The notes beneath the pieces were generated by a model, which saw only the letters and a list, made by a program, of their open reading frames with translations, made no database searches and was not told the DNA's origin. From Candidatus Halobeggiatoa sp. HSG11 (lineage in GTDB: Bacteria > Pseudomonadota > Gammaproteobacteria > Beggiatoales > Beggiatoaceae): 64,000 nucleotides of DNA. The stretch covers positions 1 through 64,000 of the forward strand of contig JAUCGL010000002.1 of assembly GCA_030378105.1 (NCBI GenBank), read 5' to 3'. Positions within the stretch are counted from its first letter, which is position 1; every line of letters starts with the position of its first letter. The position numbers and the translations under genes were made by a program. Below, in pieces: positions 47,201 through 57,000 of the stretch.

Positions 47201-50200
47201 CAGCTACAGACGGTGGTACAGTATCTAGTATTGATAACTATGCTGGTAGTGATTCTGCTCGCTGGGTTGGTGTGTTTGAGTTTGAAGAATCAGACTACGA
47301 CTTTTCCATAACTACGAGTGGCACTGCTATATTGTATGTGGATGGTAAAGAAGTCATTGGTTTAGGTTCAAGTTCAGCAAAACAGCCCATAGAAGCAGGA
47401 CTGCATTCTGTCAAAGTGGAATATTTTGCAGGCCCAACCCCAAACATTACGGTTAATTGGGCCCAAACTTCTGAGATTGCTGGCAATGCTTTGAGCTTTG
47501 ATGGTGATGGGGATTATGTGGAATTGCCTTATCTTCTCGATCCTTCAACAAATTCTTTCAGTGCGGAAGTCTGGTTTAAGCTGGATACACTTACCAGTGA
47601 TAATCGGCTGATACAGCAAATGGACGGGACTGGTGAGGGACGTAATTGGCTATCTTATAAAAATAGTACCGGGACGCTAATCTCCTTCCTTGGCGGCAGT
47701 CTCTTAAACGGCACAACTACGCTAAATACCGGCAATTGGTATCATGTTGCTTTGGTATATGACGGTGTTACCCTCAGTTTATATCTGGATGGTGAACTGG
47801 AAAACAGTGTTAATCGTACTTTGGAAAGTGCTGATGGCAATCTGCTATTAGGTATTAATAAAAACCTTAACGGTAATTATTGGAATGGTGCAATTGACGA
47901 AGTTCGCGTCTGGAACACCGCTCGTAGTCAAGCTGAAATTCAAGCCTACATGAAGAGTACTCTAAAAGGTACGGAAGGCGGTTTAGTGGCTTATTATCAG
48001 CTTGATGATGGTTCAGGTACAACTGCAACAGATACCACTGGTAATGTTAGTTATAATGGTACACTGAACGGCGATCCAACATGGGGCGTTTCCGATGCAC
48101 CATTGACTGACTTGCCAGCACCGGGCAGTGCTTTGAGCTTTGATGGTAATGGTGATTATGTGGCACTGGGTGCTATCCTGCCAAATACTTATACCAAGGA
48201 AGCTTGGATTAAGCAAAGGGGTGGCAATAACATCATCAGCGGTGACGGTGGCAAACATGCTTTTTGGGCACCTAACTATATACTTTCCTCCGGTCACAAA
48301 GGTGCATGGTCAACGGTGCAAGACCCGGAAACGATGGTGACCGACACTTGGTATCATGTCGCTGTTACTTATGACGGCAGCAGCGAAATGAAGCTGTACA
48401 AGAACGGCGTGTTGGTAGATAGTGCGACCGGAGTTGCTCCGTTGGGAGACGGCATGAACACCTATATCGGCAAATTCGCTAACGCCAATTACTTTGGCGG
48501 TGACATTGACGAAGTCCGCATCTGGGACGTGGTTCGCAGTCAAGCAGAAATAAAAGCCTACATGAATCGCTCTTTGGATAGTGATGAAAGTGGCTTAATC
48601 GCTTACTACAACTTTGATGAAAAAGTCGGTTCGTCAATCGCTGTACTCAGTGATATAGCTGGCAGTAATCATGGTACTTTGAATGGAGACCCGACATGGG
48701 TTGATTCAGGTGCTACTTTGTCCAAGATGCTTCCACCGGGAAATGCCATGAGTTTTGATGGTGTGGATGATTATGTGGAAATCACCAACGTTACAAGTGA
48801 CGATTTTAGCCTTGAAGCTTGGATTAAAACGGATGTTTCCGCACCGACAGGCAGTTATGCCTACCAAGGCGACGGAATTATCTGGTCGGATGTCGGTGGT
48901 GTCGCAAACGATTTTGTTTTGGCCGTGCTGGGAGACAAACTCTCATTTTGGGACGGAAATGCCAACATGAACATAACCGGCACAACCAATATAACCGACA
49001 GCAACTGGCATCACGTTGCAGTAACTAGGGCATCAGGCGGTTCCATGACTTTATATGTGGATGGTAGTTCCAATGGCTCTGCTAACGCAGGAACAGGTGC
49101 GCTAACGGATAATTCCGTTATTCATATTGGAGCCAATACCATTACCAACCGATATTATTCCGGGCAAATAGACGAAGTACGGGTCTGGGATACTGTCCGC
49201 AGTCAAGATGAAATTCAAGACAACATGAACAGTACTGTGAGCAGTTTTGAAAGTGGCTTAGTGGCGTACTATCGCTTTGACCAAGATAGCGGCCAAGAAG
49301 TGATTGATGTTTCCAGCCACGATCATGACGGCGTGTTAAACGATAGCACCGGCCCTGCATGGGTGCCTTCTGGTGCGTCCACAGGCTACGCCATGAGCTT
49401 TGATGGTGTGGATGATTATGTGGAAGTTGCACATAGTAACGGTTTGGAAACTGCTCAATATGTTACCGTTGAAGCTTGGATTAAAGCTAATTCTCTAGCG
49501 GACTGGGAAGGTGTACTCAGTTTTATCCAAGATAATAGCAACAATGAATCGGGATATTCATTAGCCTACAAAAATGGTCAAATGCGATTCTTGCTAATAA
49601 CAGAATCAATGGCTGAAGGTGATATGATGAATAATCCGGGAACTGCAATCACTACCGGTGAATGGGTACATATTGCTGGTACTTATGACGGTAGTGAGAT
49701 TCGTTTCTACAAAAATGGGGAGTTAATGGCTTCCGAAGCCAAAAGCGGTGCGATTGACTGGGAGTTTCAACCAATGGGCCTATTTATCGGTGCTTATAAG
49801 GATAACAATGAAGCTTACTACTTCGATGGACAAATAGACGAAGTACGGCTTTGGAATGTTGCCCGCAGTCAAACCGAAATCGAGGACAACATGAATTCCA
49901 GCCTTGGCGGTTCAGAAAGCGGCTTGGTCGCCTACTACAACTTCAACAAGATTGGATTGACTGTTAAAGATGTCAGCGGCTCCGGCCATGATGGCACAAC
50001 CAACGACACCGCGATTCCAGTGCCAGTGTGGTTAGCCTCCGATGCAATGACAGGTATGAACCCACCGGGTAATGCTTTGCATTTTGATGGGACTGGTGAT
50101 TATGTGAACGTTACAAATCACGCAGACTTAGAATTCGGTGCTAACAGCTTCAGCGTGGAAGCTTGGGCTAAAGTTGATAACGGTGGCGATTATCGCAATA

Positions 50201-50721
50201 TTGTCGGCAATAAGACGGGCACCGGTTCAGCTACCGGCTGGCTACTGCGCTTGAATGACAGCCTGACACCGCAATTTTTTATTGCTGATGGCAGTACTAC
50301 ACTATTTACGAATGGTAGCACAGCGGTTGCCATCGGAGAATGGTATCATCTTGCAGGTGTAGTTGACCGTAGCACTGAAACCGTAACGCTTTATGTGAAC
50401 GGTGAACCAGTTACAACTAATTCAACAGCCAATATCACCACTGTCAATTCAGGTTTAGCAATGAGAATTGGTGCTTGGCACATACATTCAGACTACATGT
50501 CTGGAGATATTGATGAAGTCCGTGTTTGGAATACCGCCCTCACTAAACCAGAGATTCAAGCAAACATGAATCGCACTTTGAATGGTAATGAAAGCGGCTT
50601 GGCTGCCTACTACAACTTCGACGATGTTGGAACAAGTGTCACCGATGTCACCGGCTCCGGCCATAATGGCACGTTGAATGGCGATACGGATTGGGTTGTG
50701 TCGGGGGCGGATATGGATTAA
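38230..50721 (+). CDS. Giant secreted protein: aspartic protease, TolB-like propellers, CARDB, PA14 and six LamG domains (paralogue 1)
   Basis: This 4163-residue protein starts with a long N-region then a Sec signal (CTWLLAFWLFPALAAPP, cut near residue 39). Residues ~180-490 form a two-lobed pepsin-like protease with D197TG (LLVDTGSDALLVF) and D390TG (LFDTGAVSRLVL), both intact, and ADGIIGL. ~510-807: TolB/PD40 blades (DLPGLNSPGNDEFPV). ~821-1137: second protease-like copy with DTT at 848, so inactive. ~1151-1447: second propeller. ~1458-1517: carboxypeptidase-regulatory-like. ~1696-1871: CARDB-like. ~2057-2158: glycine-rich hydrophobic beta segment. ~2224-3084: about five PA14-like units, the first split by a LamG domain. 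LamG at ~2293-2479, 3088-3266, 3301-3475, 3507-3691, 3722-3911 and 3948-4137. No cell-wall anchor, autotransporter or type I secretion signal is visible at the C-terminus. It is probably an extracellular adhesin or protease; the substrate is unknown. Confidence 0.85.
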   Translation: MSNHNPSSQRDTHYHHNTRWFSLFCTWLLAFWLFPALAAPPNCPVDGAYVTYEESSGELHIPAIELKNSEQTGVYRVELRLIATSSEFEVVSAVPSNISVSEVRSSYDAATGIAELNGYLLDATGNIRSFHQAKFTFNPESGRFLVNELTEQPQNISGINAQVYTGNETVFPLVRGGADQFLLPVEIGNQTLNLLVDTGSDALLVFEDRLSDCNRSVRRREDSPIQATDTPVSKSYASGTREGVLATASVRIGTYSHSAMQIMLIRSPDSQNDPSLTAKGADGIIGLRRTAGLNFSSDSALLDAPLSLLTPQINGVEFNLPPAGDATLAFGKQPLLEQANADFIFRAKAKSVADPNDRTQRRRFADMQVPFRAKTSYGEAAGDDLDILFDTGAVSRLVLDTKVAEKLGYNSAKEEWMIDENEEIELNLIGLTETTTLYPKFKVWEVSVAPYSMMGVEFEAVLGISRWQEYVVGFDFVPESNGGPDGTISLLRRLDLQTSQNKQVETSSNLMDLPGLNSPGNDEFPVTDNSGSLIVFQSDRDGSVGGTDVYMWQRDSGLVNLAGLNSVANESNPNLSGDGQFVAFVSDRTPNKGLADIYLYDLAQQQLVDLPNLNSEAEDTMPVLSGDGRYLAFVSERDGNKNIYLYDRTDATFIDMPNVNSDSVETSPALTSDGSFLSFTRQVPAHQTPNNQANDDIFVYNILNRTMLPLSKGMRGVNTGFNEQQSALNQDTLRLAFHSNRRNPEMGLYNRDIFVVDAITQIPLSFPWLNSEFDDVAPNFSGNGESLVFQSRRLGGEGGADIYQYRFQSQASATTTEQVETIPLTQTAEGLFTAPVDVDNQTLNLLIDTTFPALVIFRDTNLNLTDTGKTVSLPLGQGQINGTLATANIKLGIHQANMRIVLAERQDCADALGLSLTGADGIIGSLAGMPNVEGEQPDVPLQTLKPAINLIELNFDADGKAGMSLGKMPLLGKISRSVMHYTMIPSERDPTNPHQSSTDMRVPFVSISYRADGTSVGATGGAKSNYNNHRDLPQAIAGTLLQDKVILDTQIATKLGYDAASQSWPNVNHVNFSLILFGSDTLLPIAENVPVSKIQLADLSKASHAAVIGVDYWNNYVLGMDLNEKMGGIVLIVERQNTQYTTTDVETNTHFIPLLDINSIADELNADISDDGKTIVFQSNRLGDDDIYVWRQGLLELPGLNSLQPDFNPSVSGNGNLIAFESLRNGLPDIFLYDINAGKLIDLPNLNTDFPEEYPTLNADGTLLAYTSRPDMRNADTYLYDLTTKQPKQFYSSWFNTDADELSPTLNGTGSLIAFEGQGRADGMSSIEGINVDVYLYNLDRGRLLDLPNLNSPFIEGNPVLSSDSNFLAFDSNRYDPSMLHVGNDVLLAELSSGELLDLPGLNSDYEDAAPALTPDAEHVLFHSKRPGGEGGYDLYLYHRDTEDNTRYFVSAAYMEDGYVIDEIGRPLGDVTVSASDADGNLIGSVVTDSAGNFTLSVPVGPVLPITYTVDNGKVVVDEVGDDTYIPDFEAGNLKFTQVWVEDTMQAGMPTKIWFDVETETPKHNTFMKLYLVNLRTGSIDDLNIAGGNFDVAHSLTALTIDKLGHVGPGDTVTKTQDSDTVTEISYLTDDNSKAHVEHSFIVPAGVENGTYAAVFSIGRFDYNPEDDALQSEDAADKQDNFLAAPASVIVGQPDKPNLRILFAELNSNSFELPRKRPVDGSSQFSSELVLNMEVESMAQDTELPVDIVFALDIDGQSYPLSIADNSGRRPSLVTKKTYPVSCREETREGYPAGERCASLFKQDQQGYTYKLYIDEAAYDALAALTADSTVNLVIQLDPDKTVTEWENNTADNVKTMPVMFLASPEDVGTTRSTRRSVRADDSGHSPQTGNWESWVTDYGIDLFNPLDEAEEYGTDDFGVGYAFQASLTYAENTHNSTTYPYAASFDGTGNRVYVGIFGYEIDMLSVDVGADINGDQLLCTWFGYDVDIIGDDIWSGYYDIDGMSQESGCAGNSKVDVTSEYEIFNTQLYGDGNEYFSKSKSVDSDPKTFVVGIIPITVTAGATGELGIRGSLVVDTSNTLTISIGPYAELTAYAEGGVTIGIYSGGIGIELLLLGVEVPFTAALQVLPSIPLATFTFEIPLVISTLDGEFYLWYKAFWDKDKSKYTILEWDGFEWEFPLIDPVFLYWAAPNQFVLDTTATSGTLPSEISSTTSELNYDLSSTNDFGAEWMGTFDFDEGTYDFEASADDSLLVKLDGNTLFDLPKAIDLVGNAYISSTDVSDSKSFSQILGGTGSIELDGNGDYVETNTNVVELAKADFTIEAWIKTTGTGRAIVSSDDGDTSWENGEKVFYIDGNGRVYFVGHSNDYIKGNTAVNDGNWHHVAVVWDYSGSGSSGTGKIYVDGNHDTASSGYAGNYMNNSGNTLKIGRPNYNEAPHYFNGQIDEVRIWNVALQGRDINDNKNKQLNGNEPGLQAYYRFDMNIEKEILEDTTIDIDVDYENTGSSASLSLAWTKLNTFNVSYYNSTNWTGDTVWTDMEDEIDHDWDDGLPGDDKNGTNEYGITNSTFSAEWEGEFEFDESVAYTFVLTTDDNAPKLYLDGSQLSFSGDNGSTTPVSDSDGNIAYYVYEATTPSNIDASINHTIKLQYSHDNAPTDALVQLEWQAEDSFIASVVGNLSVPAISYQPLLFLEPNGHWEHPNNHVTWAGEFDFATDGYYEFVGRFSGGIDVWVDGNKYLGTRSEKGPKAYHFSPNLTAGYHEIKVVYHTGPQTESVDNIDHRPLTIANLDWNLRADDVFYTYYYQSKQDMIEDDVTDEENYLGPFGAIAPRLIERTVLTSNSIDFSLDSSKHLTESNGVYLTDGTGHNVTGNPNITNYTDQIKDGFAVRWLGNITTTAYNTGYTGSVYVFTAKADGDVALWIDNIQLLDESNTALTTYQEAVFLYEDTANAIRMEYAENSGSDADGGDANLTWAKIAPNTFNLQTFTSSDLSGPATDGGTVSSIDNYAGSDSARWVGVFEFEESDYDFSITTSGTAILYVDGKEVIGLGSSSAKQPIEAGLHSVKVEYFAGPTPNITVNWAQTSEIAGNALSFDGDGDYVELPYLLDPSTNSFSAEVWFKLDTLTSDNRLIQQMDGTGEGRNWLSYKNSTGTLISFLGGSLLNGTTTLNTGNWYHVALVYDGVTLSLYLDGELENSVNRTLESADGNLLLGINKNLNGNYWNGAIDEVRVWNTARSQAEIQAYMKSTLKGTEGGLVAYYQLDDGSGTTATDTTGNVSYNGTLNGDPTWGVSDAPLTDLPAPGSALSFDGNGDYVALGAILPNTYTKEAWIKQRGGNNIISGDGGKHAFWAPNYILSSGHKGAWSTVQDPETMVTDTWYHVAVTYDGSSEMKLYKNGVLVDSATGVAPLGDGMNTYIGKFANANYFGGDIDEVRIWDVVRSQAEIKAYMNRSLDSDESGLIAYYNFDEKVGSSIAVLSDIAGSNHGTLNGDPTWVDSGATLSKMLPPGNAMSFDGVDDYVEITNVTSDDFSLEAWIKTDVSAPTGSYAYQGDGIIWSDVGGVANDFVLAVLGDKLSFWDGNANMNITGTTNITDSNWHHVAVTRASGGSMTLYVDGSSNGSANAGTGALTDNSVIHIGANTITNRYYSGQIDEVRVWDTVRSQDEIQDNMNSTVSSFESGLVAYYRFDQDSGQEVIDVSSHDHDGVLNDSTGPAWVPSGASTGYAMSFDGVDDYVEVAHSNGLETAQYVTVEAWIKANSLADWEGVLSFIQDNSNNESGYSLAYKNGQMRFLLITESMAEGDMMNNPGTAITTGEWVHIAGTYDGSEIRFYKNGELMASEAKSGAIDWEFQPMGLFIGAYKDNNEAYYFDGQIDEVRLWNVARSQTEIEDNMNSSLGGSESGLVAYYNFNKIGLTVKDVSGSGHDGTTNDTAIPVPVWLASDAMTGMNPPGNALHFDGTGDYVNVTNHADLEFGANSFSVEAWAKVDNGGDYRNIVGNKTGTGSATGWLLRLNDSLTPQFFIADGSTTLFTNGSTAVAIGEWYHLAGVVDRSTETVTLYVNGEPVTTNSTANITTVNSGLAMRIGAWHIHSDYMSGDIDEVRVWNTALTKPEIQANMNRTLNGNESGLAAYYNFDDVGTSVTDVTGSGHNGTLNGDTDWVVSGADMD

Positions 50722-50725
50722 CGGT

Positions 50726-51045
50726 AAAAACCTTGAAGGTTTCCAAAACCTTCAAGGTTTAAGTCCATGTGAAGGTTTCATTCGTACAAAAACCTTGAAG
50801 GTTTTCAAAACCTTCAAGGTTTAAGTACATGTGAAGGTTTCATTCGTACAAAAACCTTGAAGGTTTCTAAAACCTTCAAGGTTTAGTCCATGTAAAGATT
50901 TAGTTCGTGTAAAAACCTTGAAGGTTTCTAAAACCTTCAAGGTTTGGTTCATGTGAAGATTTAGTTCATGCAAAAACCTTGAAGGTTTCCAAAACCTTCA
51001 AGGTTTAGTCCATTGAAGATTTCGTTCGTACAAAAACCTTGAAGG
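50726..51045. repeat. Array of five and a half 35-bp palindromes, ~62-bp period
   Basis: Palindrome AAAAACCTTGAAGGTTT plus its complement occurs at 50726, 50788, 50850, 50911 and 50972, with a half copy at 51032-51045. The spacers are near-copies of each other (GTCCATGTGAAGGTTTCATT), unlike CRISPR spacers. The array starts five bases after the first giant gene and its half-copy runs into the leader of the second. Each hairpin ends in TTT and could slow or stop transcription. Confidence 0.9.
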
Positions 51046-51098
51046 GTTGGCGTAAGACAACTATACATAATTTAAACATCAACAAAAGAGAAACTATT

Positions 51099-54000
51099 AT
51101 GAATACTCACAACCCCCCGTCCCAACCGGACGCTCACATCAGTCGTAGTACACGGCTGTTTACCCTATTTTGCACATGGCTACTTGCATTTTGGCTATTT
51201 CCAGCCCAAGCCGCTCCACCAGATTGTCCCGTAGACGGAGCCTATGCAACTTATGAAGAAAGCAGCGGGAAATTACATATCCCAGCAATTGAATTAAAAA
51301 ATAGCGAGCAAACTGGTGTTTACCGGGTTGAACTACGCTTGATAGCAACGAGTTCTGAATTTGAAGTCGTAAGTGCAGTACCTTCCAATATATCAGTATC
51401 CGAAGTACGCTCCAGTTACGATGCTGCAACTGGAATTGCGGAACTCAATGGTTATTTACTTGATGCAGCAGGTAATATCCGCAGTTTCCATCAGGCAAAG
51501 TTTACCTTTAATCCTGAGAATGGACGTTTTCTAGTTAACGAATTAACTGAACAACCTCAAAATATTTCTGGGATTAATGCACAGGTTTATACGGGTAACG
51601 AAACCGTATTCCCACTTGTACGAGGTGGAGCCGACCAATTCTTACTCCCAGTTGAGATTGGCAATCAAACTCTAAATTTGCTAGTTGATACTGGCTCCGA
51701 TGCACTGCTAGTGTTTGAAGACCGTTTATCTGATTGCAATCGCAGTGTTAGAAGACGCGAAGATAGTCCTATCCAAGCAACTGACACGCCAGTTTCCAAA
51801 TCCTACGCCAGTGGCACTCGTGAGGGTGTGCTTGCCACTGCCTCAGTGCGTATCGGTACTTATTCTCATTCGGCAATGCAAATCATGTTGATTCGCAGCC
51901 CAGATTCCCAAAATGACCCCTCTCTAACCGCTAAAGGTGCCGATGGTATTATTGGTTTACGCCGTACTGCTGGCCTAAATTTCAGTAGTGATTCAGCACT
52001 TTTGGACGCTCCACTGACTTTGCTTACTCCACAAATTAACGGCGTGGAATTTAATTTACCGCCGGCTGGGGATGCAACGTTAGCATTTGGCAAACAACCA
52101 TTATTAGAACAAGCCAATGCAGATTTTATTTTCCGAGCTAAAGCTAAATCAGTAGCTGACCCAAATGACCGTACCCAACGTAGAAGATTTGCTGATATGC
52201 AAGTGCCTTTCCGAGCTAAAACAAGTTATGGCGAGGCTGCGGGTGATGATTTAGATATTTTGTTTGATACCGGTGCGGTTAGTCGTTTGGTGCTTGATAC
52301 TAAAGTTGCCGAAAAATTGGGATATAACTCAGCTACCGAAAAATGGATGATTGATGAAAATGAGGAAATTGAACTCAACCTCATTGGCTTGACTGAAACC
52401 ACTACTTTGCATCCAAAGTTTGAAGTTTGGGAAGTGAGTGTTGCTCCTTACAGCATGATGGGAGTGGAATTTGAGGCGGTACTTGGTATTAGCCGTTGGC
52501 AAGAATATGTAGTTGGTTTTGATTTTGTCCCAGAACGCAATGGTGGGCCAGATGGTACTATTTCACTATTGCGGCGTTTGGACTTGCAGACTTCTCAAAA
52601 TAAACAGGTTGAAACCAGTAGCAATTTAATGGATTTGCCCGGTTTGAATTCTCCCGGCAACGATGAATTTCCAGTTACAGATAACACTGGCAATATTATA
52701 GTATTCCAATCTGACCGTGATGGCAGTGTTGGTGGTACTGATGTGTATTTGTGGCAACGTGATTCTGGGTTGGTTAATTTAGCTGGTCTAAATAGTGTTG
52801 CTAATGAAACTAATCCTTATGTGAGTGGTGATGGGCAGTTTGTGGCTTTTGTTTCCGACCGTACACCGAATAAAGGTCTGGCCGATATTTATTTATACGA
52901 CCTGAATCAAAAAACATTAGTTGATTTACCAAACCTTAACTCCGAAGCTGACGACACCATGCCAGTTTTAAGTGGTGACGGACGTTATCTAGCTTTTGTG
53001 TCAGAACGCGACGGCAATAAAAATATTTATCTTTATGACCGTACTGATGCTACTTTCATAGACATGCCTAACGTCAACAGTGATTCAGCAGAAACAAGTC
53101 CAGCATTGACTAAAGATGGAAGTTTTCTGAGCTTCACTCGTCAAGTACCAGCTCACCAAACACCGAACAACCAAGCGAATGATGATATTTTTGTTTACAA
53201 TATCCTCAACCGTACCATGCTGCCACTGTCTAAAGGAATGCGTGGTGTCAACACTAATTTTAACGAACAACATTCAGCATTAAACCAAGACACTTTGCGT
53301 CTTGCTTTTCACAGCAACCGCCGTAACCCTGAAATGGGTCTTTATAACCGGGATATTTTTGTGGTGGATGCGATAACGCAAATACCCTTGTCTTTTCCTT
53401 GGTTAAATTCAGAATTTGACGATGTAGCTCCAAATTTTTCTGGCAATGGAGAATCGTTAGTTTTCCAATCCCGCCGGCTCGGTGGCGAAGGCGGTGCTGA
53501 TATTTATCAATACAGTTTCCAATCCCAAGCATCTGCAACTGCGACTGAACAAGTGGAAACCATTCCATTAACCCAAACAGCCGAAGGATTGTTTACCGCA
53601 CCAGTTGATGTTGATAATCAAACCTTGAATCTATTGATAGATACCACCTTCCCGGCTTTGGTGGTTTTCCGTGATACTAATCTCAATTTGACCGACACTG
53701 GGAAAACTGTTTCCTTGCCATTAGGACTGGGGCGGATTAACGGTACTTTAGCTACCGCAAATATCAAACTCGGCATCCATCAAGCAAATATGCGTATTGT
53801 GCTTGCTGAACGACAAGACTGTGCCGATGCACTTGGCCTATCCCTCACTGGGGCCGACGGCATAATCGGTTCTTTAGCAGGTACTCTTAATGTAAAAGGC
53901 GAAAAACCAGACGTGCCATTACAAATGCTTAAACCAATGATTAACCTTATCGAACTCAACTTTGATGCTAATGGAAATGCTGGAATGTCCCTCGGTCAAA

Positions 54001-57000
54001 TGCCATTATTGGGCAAAATATCCCGTTCAGTGATGCAATACACCATGATTCCTAGCGAACGTGATCCAACCAATCCACATCAATCTAGCACCGACATGCG
54101 TGTACCTTTTGTATCTATAAGTTATCGTGCAGATGGCACTTCGGTGGGTGCTACTGGTGAGGCTACATCGAATTATAATAATCATCGCGACTTACCGCAA
54201 GCCATAGCTGGAACATTGCTTCAGGATAGAGTTATCTTGGATACGCAAATCGCAACAAAATTGGGTTATGATGCAGCCATTCAATCTTGGCCAAACGTCA
54301 ATCACGTCAACTTTTCTTTGATTCTGTTTGGTTCTGATACTTTGTTACCAATTGCGGAAAACGTACCAGTTAGCAAAATTCAATTGGCTGATTTATCCAA
54401 AGCAAGTCATGCGGCGGTTATTGGCGTTGATTACTGGAATAATTATGTCTTAGGGATGGATTTGAATCAAAAAATGGGTGGTATAGTCTTAATTGTTGAG
54501 CGTCAAAATACCCAATATACGACTAAAGATGTTGAGACCAACACACATTTTATCCCACTACTTGATATCAATAGTATCGCTGATGAGTTAAATGCTGATA
54601 TAAGTGATGATGGCCAAACCATTGTGTTCCAAAGTAATCGTTTGGGGGATGATGATATTTATGTGTGGCGACAAGGTTTGCTTGAATTGCCGGGACTGAA
54701 TTCTCCACATCCAGACCTCAATCCTAATGTTAGTGGGAATGGTAATTTGGTCGCATTTGAATCCTTGCGGAATGGACAACCAGATATTTTCCTGTATGAC
54801 ATAAATAATGGAACATTCATTGATTTACCAAACTTAAATACCGCTTTTATCGAAGAATATCCTACGCTTAATGCTGAAGGAACTTTGTTGGCTTATAGCA
54901 GTCGGCCTGACATGCGTAATGCTGATACCTATCTGTATGATTTGACAACTAAACAACCTAAGCAATTTTATTATAGTTGGTTCAATACTGATGCCAATGA
55001 ACTTAAACCAACCTTAAATGCCTCCGGTTCATTGATAGCGTTTGAAGGTCGTGGACGTGCCGATGGTAAGAGTACTCCCGGAGGTGGCGGTCATGAAGGT
55101 GCGGATGTCTATCTGTATAATTTGAATAGAGGCCGACTGCTTGATTTGCCCAATCTCAATTCACCGTTTATTGAAGGAAATACATCTCTTAGTGCGGATG
55201 GTAATTTCTTAGCTTTTTATAGCAATCGCTATGATCCTTCCATGCTGCACGTAGGTAATGATGTGTTGCTGATGGAAGTATCTTCTGGTGAATTATTGGA
55301 TTTACCCGGTCTTAACAGTGATTATGAAGATACAAGTCCAGCTTTGACTGAGGATGCAGAACATATTCTGTTTCATTCTAAACGTCCCGGTGGTGAAGGT
55401 GGTTATGATTTATATCTCTATCATCGTGATACTGAAGATAATACTCGGTATTTTGTTTCCAACGCTTATATGAAATATGGGTATGTTATTGATGAAATTG
55501 GCCGTCCACTTGGTGACGTAACTGTTAGTGCAAGTGATGCAGACGGTAATTTAATTGGTTCTGTAGTGACTGATAGTGCTGGTAACTTTACGTTGAGTGT
55601 TCCGGTTGGGCCAGTGTTACCGATAAGTTATACTGCGGATAGTGGCAAAGTGGTGGTTGATGAGGTTGGTGATGATACTTATATTCCGGATTTTGAAGCT
55701 GGTAATTTGAAGTTCACGCAAGTTTGGGTGGAAGATACCATGCAAGCTGGGATGCCAACTAAGATTTGGTTTGATGTGGAAACTGAAACTCCTAAGCATA
55801 ATACTTTCATGAAGCTTTATTTGGTGAATCTGCGAACTGGTTCTATTGATGATTTAAATATTGCTGGGGGGAATTTTGATGTTGCCCATAGTTTGACGGC
55901 GTTGACGATTGATAAATTGGGTCATGTTGGTCTCGGTGATACGGTGACTAAGACTCAAGATTTAGATACGGTGACAGAAATTTCTTATCTCACTGATGAT
56001 AATAGTAAAGCTCATGTTGAGCATAGTTTTATTGTGCCAGCCGGGGTGGAAAATGGTACTTATGCGGCGGTGTTTAGTATTGGTCGATTTGACTATAATC
56101 CGGAAGATGATGCGTTGCAATCGGAAGATGCTGCGGATAAACAGGATAATTTCTTGGCGGCTCCAGCAAGTGTGATTGTTGGTCAGCCAGATAAGCCTAA
56201 TTTGCGGATTTTGTCGGCTGAGTTGAATAGCAATAGTTTTGAGTTGCCGAGAAAGCGTCCAGTAGATGGCGGTAGTCAATTTAGTTCTGAATTAGTGCTG
56301 AATATGGAAGTTGAGTCGATGGCACAGGATACTGGGTTGCCAGTGAATATTGTTTTTGCGTTGGATATTGATGGTCAAAGTTATCCGTTATCTATTGCTG
56401 ATAATAGCGGTCGTCGTCCTTCTTTAGTTACTAAGAAGACTTATCCGATGAGTTGTCGTGCGGAGACTCGTGAGGGTTATCCGGCTGGTGAGCGTTGTGC
56501 TTCTTTGTTTAAGCAGGATCAACAGGGTTATACTTATAAGCTGTATATTGATGGGGCAGCGTATGATGTGTTAGCGGCCAAAACTTCTGATTCTACTGTT
56601 AATTTGGTGATTCAGCTTGACCCAACTAAAACTGTGACTGAGTGGGAAAACAATACGGCGGATAATGTGAAAACTATGCCAGTGATGTTTTTGGCCTCGC
56701 AGGAAGATGTTGGAACAACTCGTTCTACACGGAGATCGGTAAGGGCTGGTAGTAGTCAGTTGTCTGGTACATGGAAAGAGGAGGTAACAGATTATGGTAT
56801 TGATTTATTCACACCACTTGACGAAGCTGAAGAATATGGTACCGATGATATTGGTATAGGCTATGAATTTCAAGCAAGCTTGACTTATGCAGAAGGTAGT
56901 GTTACGCAATCTGATAACACCGTTGTTAATTATCCTTATGCTGCTGCCTTCGATGGTACCGGCAACCGAGTTTACTTTGGCATTTTTGGTTATGAAATAG

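Noticed and set aside
38230-50721. Retroviral-type protease or virus-like origin of the aspartic protease head
   Set aside because: The two DTG lobes in a single chain, ~190 residues apart, fit a cellular pepsin-like layout, and there are no capsid, polymerase or terminal repeat features of a virus-like element.
50726-51045. Possible CRISPR array (regularly spaced palindromes)
   Set aside because: The spacers are near-copies of one another, the period drifts slightly, units match a dispersed palindrome found singly at 38127, and no cas gene is present.
51039-51098. Twenty extra N-terminal residues on the second giant protein
   Set aside because: These bases are the palindrome remnant and the duplicated leader; paralogue 1 starts at the position equal to 51099.
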